From: Bradyrhizobium sp. SZCCT0231
GTDB taxonomy: Bacteria > Pseudomonadota > Alphaproteobacteria > Rhizobiales > Xanthobacteraceae
Length of the DNA: 64,000 nt
Reading direction: 5' to 3'
Assembly: GCF_018130245.1 (NCBI RefSeq)
Contig: NZ_JAFCKP010000005.1
Coordinates: forward strand, 124,001-188,000
In this document: one piece after another, positions 45,428-54,941 of the stretch
Position numbering within the stretch: the first letter of the stretch is position 1
Layout of the letters: each line of letters begins with the position of its first letter
The notes under the pieces: model-generated
Databases searched by the model: none
What the model saw: the letters and a program-made list of their open reading frames with translations, nothing else
What the model was told of the DNA's origin: nothing
Translations under genes and position numbers: made by a program

Positions 45428-45463
45428 CTTGGTAAGAGGCACGCTCATGCCAAGCCTTCCGCT

Positions 45464-45561
45464 GTCATTCCCCGCGAAGGCGGGGAATCCAGTACGCCGC
45501 GGCCTCTCGGCTCAAACATGGTCTCTGGAATACTGGATCGCCCGCCTGCGCGGGCGATGAC
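45464..45561. repeat. palindromic intergenic repeat upstream of queC (its 3' side)
   Basis: The element begins GTCATTCCCCGCGAAGGCGG and ends with CGCCCGCCTGCGCGGGCGATGAC. The ends GTCAT/ATGAC mirror each other, and two internal hairpins are present: TTCCCCGCGAAGGCGGGGAA, and a GCCCGC/GCGGGC stem near the right end. This is a repeat class common in Bradyrhizobium. It lies between the convergent nitrile hydratase and queC genes. Confidence 0.8.
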
Positions 45562-45598
45562 AGCGGTGACGACCGTAACAGCGGAGACCGGAGCGCCA

Positions 45599-46312
45599 TC
45601 AGCGCCCCGCCACGTACTCGTTCCACCCCTTCGCCCGCAAACTGCACGCCGGGCACTCGCCGCAGCCGTAGCCCCACTCATGCTGCGCGCCGCGTTCGCC
45701 GAGATAGCAGGTGTGGGAGTGCTCGCGGATGAGATCGACCAACCCCTCGCCGCCGAGATCCTGCGCGAGCTGCCACGTCGCGGCCTTGTCGATCCACATC
45801 AAGGGCGTGTGCAGCTCGAATTGTCTCGCCATGCCGAGCGAGAGCGCGGCCTGCATGGCGCGGATGGTCTCGTCGCGGCAATCGGGATAGCCGGAATAGT
45901 CGGTCTCGCACATGCCGCCGACGATGTGGGTGATGCCGCGCCGATAGGCCAGGGCCGCGGCAAAAGTCAGGAACACCAGGTTGCGGCCCGGCACGAAGGT
46001 ATTGGGCAGGCCATCCGCGCCCATCGCGATCGCGACGTCGCGTGTCAGCGCCGTCTCGGAGACGGCGGCGAGCGTCGGGATCGACAGCGTGTGGCTCTCG
46101 CCGAGCTTCGCGGCCCAATCCGCGCGCAGCCCCTTGATGCCGTCGAGCAGGCGGTCGCGGCAGGCAAGCTCAATGGCGTGGCGCTGGCCGTAGTCGAACC
46201 CCAGCGTCTCCACGCGGGCAAAGCGGCTGAGCGCCCAGGCGAGGCAGGTGGTGGAATCCTGGCCGCCGGAGAACAGCACCAGCGCGGTTTCGGAGGAAAA
46301 TGCGTCACTCAT
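45599..46312 (-). CDS. queC: 7-cyano-7-deazaguanine synthase
   Basis: The 237-residue protein has the PP-loop motif [10 protein letters not shown] near the N-terminus, the [11 protein letters not shown] segment and the C-terminal zinc site [14 protein letters not shown]. It converts 7-carboxy-7-deazaguanine to preQ0 in queuosine synthesis. The start is at 46312 ([12 protein letters not shown]). Longer upstream frame is non-coding. Other que genes are not in this window. It is divergent from mazG. Confidence 0.95.
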   Translation of the reverse strand: MSDAFSSETALVLFSGGQDSTTCLAWALSRFARVETLGFDYGQRHAIELACRDRLLDGIKGLRADWAAKLGESHTLSIPTLAAVSETALTRDVAIAMGADGLPNTFVPGRNLVFLTFAAALAYRRGITHIVGGMCETDYSGYPDCRDETIRAMQAALSLGMARQFELHTPLMWIDKAATWQLAQDLGGEGLVDLIREHSHTCYLGERGAQHEWGYGCGECPACSLRAKGWNEYVAGR

Positions 46313-46439
46313 GGCCCGCGCTTTAGCACTGCCCACCTCGCCCGCCAATCGGTGGAAATCGGTCTGTTCCGCTGCGGCCGGCTGGGAACGGCGGCCCGCT
46401 TTTGGCATAAGGCTCTGGACCCCAGGAGACTGCGCTGCA

Positions 46440-47294
46440 ATGACCCCTTCCCGCGACATTTCCCGCCTGATCGAGATCATGGCGGCGCTGCGCACGCCGG
46501 TGACCGGCTGCCCCTGGGACCTCGAGCAGGATTTTGCGAGCATCGCGCCCTACACGATCGAGGAAGCCTACGAGGTGGTCGACGCCATCGCCCGCGGCGA
46601 CCTCGACGATCTCAGAGAGGAGCTCGGCGATCTCCTGCTTCAGGTCGTGTTCCACGCCCAGATGGCCTCGGAGCAGAACGCGTTCGATTTTGGTGACGTC
46701 GTCGAGGCCATCACCCGCAAGATGATCCGCCGCCATCCGCACATCTTCGCCGACAAGGACGGCAATCTCGCCCCGCACCACGTCAAGGAAGTCTGGGACC
46801 GCATCAAGGCCGAGGAGAAAGCCGAGCGCGCCGCGCGCCGGCCGCCGGAGGACGCGCCGGCGCACAAGTCACTGCTTTCGGGCGTCAAGGCCGGCCAGCC
46901 CGCGCTGACCCGTGCGATGGAGCTGCAGCGCAAGGCTTCCACCGTCGGCTTCGACTGGAACGACCCGCGCGCGGTCCTGCAAAAGATCCGCGAGGAGGCT
47001 GACGAGATCGAGGCTGCGCTCGATCGTAACGACAAGCAGGAGCTGGCCGAGGAGACCGGCGATCTGATGTTCGCACTCGTCAACCTCGCCCGCCATGTCG
47101 ATGCCGATCCGGAGGCTGCGCTCCGCGCGACGAATGCAAAATTCGAGCGCCGTTTTGCCTATATCGAGCGGGCGTTGGAGGCACAGGGGCGGACGCTCGA
47201 GCAAGCGTCGCTGGCGGAGATGGACGCGCTGTGGAATGCGGCGAAGGGTGATGAGAGGCCGGCGCCAGAGGGACGCAAGGAAGCCCGCAGCTAA
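46440..47294 (+). CDS. mazG: nucleoside triphosphate pyrophosphohydrolase MazG
   Basis: The 284-residue protein has the tandem MazG layout: first domain with [19 protein letters not shown] and [16 protein letters not shown]; second with [10 protein letters not shown] and [15 protein letters not shown]. The ExxE and ExxD motifs bind Mg. It hydrolyses NTPs and house-cleaning substrates, and tunes ppGpp in other bacteria. The start ATG 46440 follows the queC start by 127 bases on the opposite strand. Confidence 0.93.
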   Translation: MTPSRDISRLIEIMAALRTPVTGCPWDLEQDFASIAPYTIEEAYEVVDAIARGDLDDLREELGDLLLQVVFHAQMASEQNAFDFGDVVEAITRKMIRRHPHIFADKDGNLAPHHVKEVWDRIKAEEKAERAARRPPEDAPAHKSLLSGVKAGQPALTRAMELQRKASTVGFDWNDPRAVLQKIREEADEIEAALDRNDKQELAEETGDLMFALVNLARHVDADPEAALRATNAKFERRFAYIERALEAQGRTLEQASLAEMDALWNAAKGDERPAPEGRKEARS

Positions 47295-47338
47295 CTCCGC
47301 CGTCGAGGAAGCAGTTGGCGCAACTCCCGCGGCGGGAC

Positions 47339-48721
47339 CTACGTCGCGTGATGCGGCACGGCGTCGAACCTCGACACCACGATATCCCGCTTGGTCTCAT
47401 CCACCCGCACCGTCATGTCGAAGCGGCCGTCGTGCAGCTCCTTGGCCAGCACCTCGGAATTGCGGTGCAGCCAGGAAATGCCGGCGCCGTCGGCGGCGTC
47501 GATGGAGAGATCGAGCGTGGTGCGCTTGGCGGCCAAGCGCTCCTCGATCGCGGCGAGCAGTGCATCGATGCCCTCGCCTGATGCGGCGGACACCAGCATC
47601 GCCGGATGATCCTCCGGCCTGCGCGCGGCGATGTTCAAGAGCTCTTCGCGCTGCTCTGCGTCGAAACGGTCGATCTTGTTCCAGACCTCGATGATACGGC
47701 CGCTATCGTCGGGATTGATGCCGAGCTGGCGCAGTACCGCGTCGACGTCGCTCTGCTGCGCCTCGGCGTCCTCATGCGAGATGTCGCGGACATGCAGGAT
47801 GACGTCCGCCTCAAGCACCTCCTCCAGCGTGGCGCGGAAGGCGGCGACGAGCTGTGTCGGCAGGTTGGAGATGAAGCCGACGGTGTCGGACAGCATCGCC
47901 TTGCCGCCATGCGGCAGGTTGAGTGCGCGCAGGGTCGGGTCGAGCGTCGCGAACAGCATGTCGGCCGCCTGCACGTCGGCGCGGGTCAGGCGGTTGAACA
48001 GCGTCGACTTGCCGGCATTGGTGTAGCCGACCAGCGCCACGACGCGGTACGGCACGCGCTGGCGGCCGGCGCGATGCAGACGCCGCGTCGCCTGCACCTT
48101 CTTCAGCTCGCTCTCGAGCTTGGAGATGCGCTCCTGAATCAGGCGGCGGTCGGCCTCGATCTGGGTCTCGCCCGGACCGCCCATGAAGCCGAAACCGCCG
48201 CGCTGGCGTTCCAGATGGGTCCACGAACGCACCAGACGCGAGCGCTGGTAATTGAGATGCGCGAGCTCGACCTGGAGCGAGCCCTCCTTGGTCTTGGCGC
48301 GGCGACCGAAGATTTCCAGGATGAGCCCGGTGCGGTCGAGCACCTTGGCGTGCAATTCCTTCTCGAGATTGCGCTGCTGGATCGGCGCCAGCGCGCAATC
48401 CATCACCACGAGCTCGACGTCGAGGCTCTTGGCCAGCGCGGCGATCTCCTCGACCTTGCCCTTGCCGATATAGGTGGCGGGCCGGATCTGGCCGATCGGC
48501 GCGATGATCGCATCGGCAATGACGAGATCGATCGCGCGCGCAAGGCCGGCAGCTTCATCGAGCCGGGCCTCGGCGTCTCGCACGACACAACTATCCGATT
48601 GCGCGTCGGCACTTCCCGCGCGCACCCGCAAATAGGGGCCGATGACAAGCACCCGCCCCGTCTGCTTAGCCCCTGCCGACCGCGGTCGGTCGGCATCCCC
48701 GTCGAGATTCCGGGGTTCCAA
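47339..48721 (-). CDS. hflX: GTPase HflX
   Basis: The 460-residue protein has the HflX N-terminal domain (GKGKVEEIAALAKSLD, LDRTGLILEIFGRRAKTKEG), the GFGFMGGPGETQIEADRR hallmark and a G domain with GYTNAGKST (G1), DTVGFI (G3) and NKID (G4). HflX splits stalled ribosomes. It is 11 bases downstream of hfq on the minus strand, the usual hfq-hflX pairing. Confidence 0.95.
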   Translation of the reverse strand: MEPRNLDGDADRPRSAGAKQTGRVLVIGPYLRVRAGSADAQSDSCVVRDAEARLDEAAGLARAIDLVIADAIIAPIGQIRPATYIGKGKVEEIAALAKSLDVELVVMDCALAPIQQRNLEKELHAKVLDRTGLILEIFGRRAKTKEGSLQVELAHLNYQRSRLVRSWTHLERQRGGFGFMGGPGETQIEADRRLIQERISKLESELKKVQATRRLHRAGRQRVPYRVVALVGYTNAGKSTLFNRLTRADVQAADMLFATLDPTLRALNLPHGGKAMLSDTVGFISNLPTQLVAAFRATLEEVLEADVILHVRDISHEDAEAQQSDVDAVLRQLGINPDDSGRIIEVWNKIDRFDAEQREELLNIAARRPEDHPAMLVSAASGEGIDALLAAIEERLAAKRTTLDLSIDAADGAGISWLHRNSEVLAKELHDGRFDMTVRVDETKRDIVVSRFDAVPHHAT

Positions 48722-48732
48722 TCAGATCACTC

Positions 48733-48981
48733 TCAAGCCGGCTGGTCCTCGCCGCCTTCGAACAGCTGAATCGGAGCGCCCGGCATGATGGTCGAGATCG
48801 CATGCTTGTAGACAAGCTGCGAGTGACCGTCGCGCCGAAGCAGCAAACAGAAATTGTCGAACCAGGTCACGATACCCTGGAGCTTCACTCCGTTGACCAG
48901 AAAGATCGTCAGTGGCGTCTTGGTTTTGCGAACGTGATTAAGGAAGGTGTCCTGTAGGTTTTGTGCGCGGTCTGCCGCCAT
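48733..48981 (-). CDS. hfq: RNA chaperone Hfq
   Basis: The 82-residue Sm-like protein starts [19 protein letters not shown], with [18 protein letters not shown] (Sm1) and [10 protein letters not shown] (Sm2, YKHA being the RNA-binding signature). It forms the hexamer that helps small RNAs pair with mRNAs. It lies after a 246-base gap from ntrX, so it probably has its own promoter, and is followed by hflX at 11 bases. Confidence 0.98.
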   Translation of the reverse strand: MAADRAQNLQDTFLNHVRKTKTPLTIFLVNGVKLQGIVTWFDNFCLLLRRDGHSQLVYKHAISTIMPGAPIQLFEGGEDQPA

Positions 48982-49227
48982 TTTTTTTCTCGCTTTGAGT
49001 TTCTTTTTATTGCGCCGGATACGGCCCTCTTTGTGGAGTTCGGGGCCTCCTCCGGTTGCCGTTCCTCATGAGATCCCCCTCGGAAGGAACAGCGGTTCGA
49101 TTAGAGGACAGGTCGGGATATTAGGCAAGCCGCTTCACGCGGCAGCCGGCGCCCTATTGCCCCGAAAAACTACGGAAATCGATGATTTTCCTCGCCTATT
49201 GCCGAGGGCGACTGCGACGTCGCGGCC

Positions 49228-50598
49228 CTAGCCGACGCCGAGCGCCTTCAGCTTCCGATGCAGTGCCGACCGTTCCATGCCAACGAACTCGGCCGTGCGA
49301 GAAATATTTCCTGAGAAACGGCTGATCTGTGCAATCAAATAGTCGCGCTCGAACACTTCGCGCGCTTCGCGCAGCGGCAGGCCCATGATGTGCTCGCCGT
49401 TGTTGCTGGTCGGCATCGCCGGCACCATGGAGCCGACGTCCTGCGGCAACATGTCGGCGGTGATGATCACCTCCGGTCCGCCGCCCGCCAGAATCATGAC
49501 TCTTTCAACATTGTTGCGGAGCTGACGCACATTGCCGGGCCAGACATGCGATTGCAGCACCGCCATCGCGTCCTGCCCGATCTGGCGCCTGGGCAGGCCG
49601 CTGCCGGCCGAGATCTGCTCCATGAAATAGTCGATCAATTCCGGGATGTCCTCGCGCCGCTCCGACAGCGCGGGGACGCGAATCGGCACCACCGAGAGCC
49701 GGTGGTAGAGGTCCTCGCGGAAATGGCCGGCTGCGATCTCCTCTTCGAGATTCCGCGCGGTCGATGAGATGATGCGCACATCGACCTGCACCTTGCCCGT
49801 GCCGCCGACGCGCTGGAACGACTGCTCCACCAGCACGCGCAAAATCTTGTTCTGGGTCTCGCGCGGCATGTCCGCGATCTCGTCGATGAACAGCGTGCCG
49901 CCATGGGCTTCCTCGAGCGCGCCAGGCTTGCGCGGCTGCTCGCCATTGGACTGCTCGATACCGAACAGCTCGTGCTCCATGCGCTCGGGCGTGATCGCGG
50001 CGGCGTTGATCACCACGAAGGGACCGTCGGCCCGGCCCGAGGCCGCATGCAGAGTGCGCGCGGTCAGCTCCTTGCCGGCGCCGGCAGGCCCGACGATCAG
50101 GATACGGCTGTTGGCCTTCGCTGCGCGCTCGATGGTCTGGCGCAGCTGGTTCATGCTGGGCGAACGGCCGACCAGCTGGCTGGCACTCGGCGCGAGCTGC
50201 TTCAGCTCCTTGACCTCGCGCTTGAGCCGCGAGTTCTCCAGCGCTCGGGTCGCGACCAGGATCAGGCGGTCGGCCTTGAACGGCTTCTCGATGAAGTCGT
50301 AGGCGCCGCGCTTGATCGCGGCGACCGCGGTCTCGATGTTGCCGTGGCCGGAGATCATCACGACGGGCAGATCGGCATTGTCCTTCTTGACCTGCTCCAA
50401 GAGCTGCAGGCCGTCGAGCTTGGAGCCCTGCAGCCAGATGTCGAGAAACACCAGATGCGGCCGACGATTGGCAATCTCTGCGAGTGCCGTATCGCTGTCG
50501 CGCGCGGTCCGGGTCACGAACCCCTCGTCCTCGAGGATGCCCGCAACCAGATCCCGAATATCGGCCTCGTCATCGACAATCAGAATTTCACTTGCCAT
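49228..50598 (-). CDS. ntrX: NtrX response regulator, atypical AAA+ domain
   Basis: The 456-residue protein has a receiver domain (phospho-acceptor D53 in VFLDIWLQG), an AAA+ domain with GPAGAGKELTAR and GTLFIDEIADM, and a Fis-type helix-turn-helix (NISRTAEFVGMERSALHRKL). Where sigma-54 activators have GAFTGA the sequence instead runs EQSNGEQPRKPGALEEA, so the sigma-54 contact loop is missing. NtrX is the partner of NtrY in redox/nitrogen control. It lies 17 bases after ntrY. Confidence 0.93.
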   Translation of the reverse strand: MASEILIVDDEADIRDLVAGILEDEGFVTRTARDSDTALAEIANRRPHLVFLDIWLQGSKLDGLQLLEQVKKDNADLPVVMISGHGNIETAVAAIKRGAYDFIEKPFKADRLILVATRALENSRLKREVKELKQLAPSASQLVGRSPSMNQLRQTIERAAKANSRILIVGPAGAGKELTARTLHAASGRADGPFVVINAAAITPERMEHELFGIEQSNGEQPRKPGALEEAHGGTLFIDEIADMPRETQNKILRVLVEQSFQRVGGTGKVQVDVRIISSTARNLEEEIAAGHFREDLYHRLSVVPIRVPALSERREDIPELIDYFMEQISAGSGLPRRQIGQDAMAVLQSHVWPGNVRQLRNNVERVMILAGGGPEVIITADMLPQDVGSMVPAMPTSNNGEHIMGLPLREAREVFERDYLIAQISRFSGNISRTAEFVGMERSALHRKLKALGVG

Positions 50599-50615
50599 GG
50601 ATCGCGCCTGTCTTG

Positions 50616-52982
50616 TCAGCTGCCTGTTGAGGCTTCGATTTTGGTTGAATCATTGGTCTTTTCAGCCGGCTCTTTGGTTCCGGCGGCCGGCTCTTTTGTT
50701 TCCTGGTTCCTGCCGGATTCCGTCACCGTTTGCTTGATGTCGGGCTCGGCTGTCTCGGACTTTGCAGGTTGCCCTGAGATGGCAAAGCGCATCCGCATCC
50801 AGGCGCCGCGCTGGCCTTCACGGAAGTCGGAGGCGTCCTTCAGCTCGATCCGCCCGCCATGGTCTTCCAGCACGCGGCCGACGATGGCCAGGCCCAGCCC
50901 GGTGCCCTTGGCGCGCGTGGTGACGTACGGCTCGAGCAGGCGCGAGCGCGCGACCTTGGGCAGGCCGATGCCGTTGTCGATGACGTCGATCAGCACGTCG
51001 TCGCCCTCGCGTGACACCACGACGTCGATGCGGCCTTTGCCGAGCTCCTCGGGCGGGACCTGCTCGATCGCCTCGGTGGCGTTCTTGACGATGTTGGTGA
51101 CCGCCTGGGAGATCAGTCGCCGGTCGAACTGGGCGCGCAGCGGATCCTGTTTGAACTCGGCCTCGATGTCGATCTCGGGATGGGCGACCTTCATCAGGAA
51201 CACGGCCTGCCGCACGGTGTCGGCGACGTCTTCGCCTTCCATCACAGGCTTGGGCATCCGCGCAAAGCGCGAGAACTCGTCGACCATGCGCCTGATGTCA
51301 TCGACCTGGCGCACAATCGTGTCGGTGCACTGGTCGAAGATCTGCTTGTCCTTGGCCTCGGTGATGTCCTTGCCGAACTTGCGGCGGATGCGCTCGGCCG
51401 ACAGCTGGATCGGCGTCAGCGGGTTCTTGATCTCGTGCGCGATGCGCCGCGCGACGTCGCCCCACGCCGAGGTGCGCTGCGCCGAGACCAGCTCGGTGAT
51501 GTCGTCGAGCGTGATGATGTAGCTGTCGTGCGGCTGGTTCTTCTCGGCACTGACGCGGACCGACAGATTGCGCTCGGTGCCGTCGCGGGTGATCGTGATC
51601 TGGCCCTGCACCAGGCGCTGGCTGCCTTCCCGCGCCGCCTTCATCATCTCGTCCAGCTCGGGCAGCACGTCGGAGAGCGGATGGCCGAGCGTCTCCGCTT
51701 CGGAGTGCCCGATCAGCTTCTCGGCGGAGCGGTTGAGGATGCCGACGCTGCCGGACGCATCGACGCCGATGATGCCGGCGCTCGCCGAGGACAGCACGGC
51801 TTCGATGAAGCGGCGGCGGCTGTCGATGAGGTCGCTGGCGTTGACGAGCTCGTCGCGCTGGCTGCGCAGTTCCTGCGTCATCTTGTTGAAAGTCTCACCC
51901 AGCTGGGCGAGATCGCCTTCCGACTGATGCACGGGAACCTTGACATGGAGGTCACCGGTCGAGACCGTGTGCGCCGCGTTCATCAGCCGCCGGATCGGCG
52001 AGACCAGCGAATTGGCGAAGTTGAGGCCGATCAGCACCGAGGCCATCAGGATGGTCAGCGCGATCACCGCGAACATCAGCGCGAAGGCGACCTGGATGCC
52101 GAGCCGGCGCGACTCGATCTGGGCGTATTCGGCGACGCTGACTTCGGTCTGCTTGAGCTGATTGACGACATTCGGATCAAGGGGACGGGCGACATAGAGG
52201 AAGGTGTCGTTGAAGGCGCGCAGGCGGATCACCGCGGCGACAAAGCTCGCATCGGGGAGCACCGCGATCTCGGGCTCGTTCTCGTTGACATTGCTGAGAA
52301 AGTCCGGCGCCGGCGGCGAATAAGCGAGCCGCATGCCGGTGTCGGCCGACTCCAGGATGTTGGTGTTCTTGTCGATGATCATCGCGCCGGGCAGATTGCG
52401 GGAGCTGGCACTGGCGGTGAGCATCTCGCGGAACGAGCGGCGGTCCTGGTCGTAGAGCGGCCGGGCATGGGCGATGTCGTTGGCCATGCCGAGAATATCG
52501 CCACGGATCAGCTGCGCGTGGTCCTGCATATAGGCCCGCGCGATCGTCAGCGAGTTCTGGATCACCTCCTTGGTCGGGCCGGAGAAGAGCCGGTCGAGGC
52601 CGCGCTCGATGGTGACGTTGGCGACGACGGCGACCAGCACCGCCGGCAGCACCGCCACGATCGAGAACAGGCTGACGATCTGGACGTGGAGGCGCGCCGC
52701 CGCCCTGCCCCGCCGCCGCGCCAGGATCAACTGCCAGAGTTCGCGGATGATGATCCCGACCAGCAGCAGGATCGTGGCCGCATTGATCAGGTAGAACGAG
52801 CGGACAACCTCGGGCGTCGGCTCGATCTTGGTGAGACCGGTCAGGACCAGGAAGGTCAGGAAGGCCGACAGCAGCGCCAGCGCCACGGCAACGGGTGCCA
52901 GCCAGCGCCGCACCGACCAACGCCGGGGCTCTTCCGCTGGGGCCGTGTCAAAGTGTGCGGCCGAGGTGTCTGCGCTGGTCAT
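50616..52982 (-). CDS. ntrY: NtrY sensor histidine kinase
   Basis: The 788-residue protein has N-terminal membrane helices (PVAVALALLSAFLTFLVLTG, AATILLLVGIIIRELWQLIL, FSIVAVLPAVLVAVVANVTI), a periplasmic part, a further helix, a HAMP domain, a PAS domain (ASAGIIGVDASGSVGILNRS), the H-box [19 protein letters not shown] and an ATPase domain. The C-terminal 40 residues are a low-complexity Lys/Glu/Thr tail (KEPA repeats). The start at 52982 follows from the MTSADTS N-terminus; the longer upstream frame is non-coding. Confidence 0.93.
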   Translation of the reverse strand: MTSADTSAAHFDTAPAEEPRRWSVRRWLAPVAVALALLSAFLTFLVLTGLTKIEPTPEVVRSFYLINAATILLLVGIIIRELWQLILARRRGRAAARLHVQIVSLFSIVAVLPAVLVAVVANVTIERGLDRLFSGPTKEVIQNSLTIARAYMQDHAQLIRGDILGMANDIAHARPLYDQDRRSFREMLTASASSRNLPGAMIIDKNTNILESADTGMRLAYSPPAPDFLSNVNENEPEIAVLPDASFVAAVIRLRAFNDTFLYVARPLDPNVVNQLKQTEVSVAEYAQIESRRLGIQVAFALMFAVIALTILMASVLIGLNFANSLVSPIRRLMNAAHTVSTGDLHVKVPVHQSEGDLAQLGETFNKMTQELRSQRDELVNASDLIDSRRRFIEAVLSSASAGIIGVDASGSVGILNRSAEKLIGHSEAETLGHPLSDVLPELDEMMKAAREGSQRLVQGQITITRDGTERNLSVRVSAEKNQPHDSYIITLDDITELVSAQRTSAWGDVARRIAHEIKNPLTPIQLSAERIRRKFGKDITEAKDKQIFDQCTDTIVRQVDDIRRMVDEFSRFARMPKPVMEGEDVADTVRQAVFLMKVAHPEIDIEAEFKQDPLRAQFDRRLISQAVTNIVKNATEAIEQVPPEELGKGRIDVVVSREGDDVLIDVIDNGIGLPKVARSRLLEPYVTTRAKGTGLGLAIVGRVLEDHGGRIELKDASDFREGQRGAWMRMRFAISGQPAKSETAEPDIKQTVTESGRNQETKEPAAGTKEPAEKTNDSTKIEASTGS

Positions 52983-53159
52983 TCCGGCAATGGTGGTGCT
53001 GAAAACGGGTCCGCGACGGGCGGATACTGATGTATTCGTACCACATTGTTGCCGAATTGCGACAATTCCGCGGCGCGCCGCCTGCTGCGGAGCGGTGCAA
53101 TCCACAGGCACATGCCGGCTGGCCGGGAACGGATTCCCACCATCCCGGCTTGATCCGGC

Positions 53160-53306
53160 ATGGATAAGATCTTTCTCGCGACGATGGTTTCGGCGGTCCT
53201 TCTGCTGATCGTGGCCGCCGACCTCCTGGTCAACGGCGTCGCCCTTCAGCAGGCCCCGGTGAATCTCGCCAGCGTGATGCCGGCATCCGGCCGACTGGTC
53301 AGATAG
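53160..53306 (+). CDS. small putative membrane protein (48 aa) between ntrY and ntrC
   Basis: The 48-residue plus-strand frame starts MDKIFLATMVSAVLLLIVAA and ends in a short polar tail with MPASGRLVR. The single hydrophobic helix looks like a signal anchor. It lies antisense to the Ntr genes in the 507-base gap between ntrC and ntrY. No clear Shine-Dalgarno. I know of no function; it could be a non-coding stretch. Confidence 0.45.
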   Translation: MDKIFLATMVSAVLLLIVAADLLVNGVALQQAPVNLASVMPASGRLVR

Positions 53307-53329
53307 ATGCGATGCCGCGCGCTGCGGCC

Positions 53330-53358
53330 GAACGACCAATTTGCGAACGACCAATTTG
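53330..53358. repeat. tandem 14-base direct repeat between ntrC and ntrY
   Basis: GAACGACCAATTTG occurs twice with one base between (53330-53343 and 53345-53358), a period of 15. Such head-to-tail copies can be binding sites for a regulator, but the function is unknown. They lie about 130 bases after ntrC and about 350 bases upstream of ntrY. Confidence 0.6.
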
Positions 53359-53489
53359 AATGTGCGAGCGGAACATTTGGGTCCTATCAGGACTTCTGCT
53401 CACCGCGTCAGCCACAACGGCCAGCGCGATCCGGACAGGCTCAGCTCTGCCTTGGTAGGGGGAGCTGAGCCACTGTCCGCTTCGAAAGA

Positions 53490-54932
53490 CTATCCCCCGC
53501 TCCGATACACCTGGATATCGAGATCCCGGATCTTCTTCCGCAGCGTGTTGCGGTTGAGGCCGAGCAGGTCGGCGGCGCGGATCTGGTTGCCACGGGTGGC
53601 GGCGAGCGCGGCCGTGAGCAGCGGCACCTCGATCTCCTTGAGGATGCGGTGATAGAGGCCGGGCGGCGGCACACCGTTCGGAAAGCCCTGGAAGTGCGAG
53701 GACAGATACGCCTCCACGGCGCCGCCGAGATTGTCGACGCCCTGCTGGACCGCGGCGCCCGGACTGACCGAGGGCGGCGCGAGCTCGCCGTCGATGACGG
53801 AGGCCGTGATCACATCCTGCGGATAGAGCGCGGCGAGGCGCCGGGCGAGATTTTCCAGCTCGCGTACGTTGCCGGGCCAGCGATGCTGCTTCAGCCGCTC
53901 CAGCGCCAGCGCATCCAGCTTTTTCGGCGGCAGGCCGTCCTTCTCGGCCAGCGTGAAGAAGTGACGCACGAGATCGGGCAGGTCCTCGATGCGCTCGCGC
54001 AAGGGCGGCAGCCTTAAGGGGACGACGTTGAGGCGGAAGAACAGATCCTCGCGGAACAGGCCCTGCTGGATCAGGACGCGCAGGTCCTTGTTCGAGGCCG
54101 CGACGATACGCACGTCGGTCTTGATCGGGGTGCGGCCGCCGACCGTCGTGTATTCGCCCTGCTGAAGGACGCGCAGCAGGCGGGTCTGCGCCTCCATCGG
54201 CATGTCGCCGATCTCGTCCAGGAACAGCGTGCCGCCCTCGGCCTGCTCGAACCGGCCGGAGGCGCGGGTGTTGGCGCCGGTGAAGGCACCGCGCTCGTGA
54301 CCGAACAGTTCGGACTCGATGAGATCGCGCGGGATCGCCGCCATGTTGACGGCGACGAACGGGCCGTTGCGGCGCTTGCCGTAATCGTGCAGCGCCCGCG
54401 CCACCAGTTCCTTGCCGGTGCCGGACTCGCCCGTGATCATCACGGTGAGGTCGGTCTGCATCAGGCGCGCCAGCACGCGGTAGATTTCCTGCATCGCCGG
54501 CGAACGGCCGACCAGCGGGATCGCCTCCATCTCGGCGTCTTCGTCCGGCGTCGAGGACCGCTCCTTCGGCTCGGCAAGCGCGCGGCCGACGATGGCGATC
54601 AGCTCCTTGAGGTCGAAGGGTTTTGGCAGATATTCGTAAGCCCCGCGCTCGGAGGCGCGGATCGCCGTCATGAACGTGTTCTGCGCGCTCATGACGATGA
54701 CGGGCAGATTCGGCCGCATCTTCTTGATCCGCGGCAACAGGTCGAAGGCGTTTTCGTCCGGCATCACCACGTCGGTGATGACGAGATCGCCCTCGCCCTG
54801 GCTGACCCAGCGCCACAACGTTGCGGCATTGCCGGTCAGCCGCACTTCGTAACCGGCGCGTGACAGTGCCTGATTGAGAACGGTGCGGATGGCGGTATCG
54901 TCATCGGCTACAAGAATGCTACCTGCGGGCAT
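53490..54932 (-). CDS. ntrC: NtrC nitrogen regulation response regulator
   Basis: The 480-residue protein has a receiver domain (D54 in [10 protein letters not shown]), a sigma-54 AAA+ domain with GESGTGKE (Walker A), the intact GAFTGA loop ([15 protein letters not shown]) and [11 protein letters not shown] (Walker B), and a Fis-type DNA-binding domain ([20 protein letters not shown]). It activates sigma-54 promoters under nitrogen limitation. It lies nine bases after ntrB. Confidence 0.97.
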   Translation of the reverse strand: MPAGSILVADDDTAIRTVLNQALSRAGYEVRLTGNAATLWRWVSQGEGDLVITDVVMPDENAFDLLPRIKKMRPNLPVIVMSAQNTFMTAIRASERGAYEYLPKPFDLKELIAIVGRALAEPKERSSTPDEDAEMEAIPLVGRSPAMQEIYRVLARLMQTDLTVMITGESGTGKELVARALHDYGKRRNGPFVAVNMAAIPRDLIESELFGHERGAFTGANTRASGRFEQAEGGTLFLDEIGDMPMEAQTRLLRVLQQGEYTTVGGRTPIKTDVRIVAASNKDLRVLIQQGLFREDLFFRLNVVPLRLPPLRERIEDLPDLVRHFFTLAEKDGLPPKKLDALALERLKQHRWPGNVRELENLARRLAALYPQDVITASVIDGELAPPSVSPGAAVQQGVDNLGGAVEAYLSSHFQGFPNGVPPPGLYHRILKEIEVPLLTAALAATRGNQIRAADLLGLNRNTLRKKIRDLDIQVYRSGG

Positions 54933-54941
54933 CGTTGATCC

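Noticed and set aside
51180-53030. 616-residue plus-strand frame opposite ntrY
   Set aside because: It mirrors a well-defined histidine kinase and has antisense-type composition with no motif.
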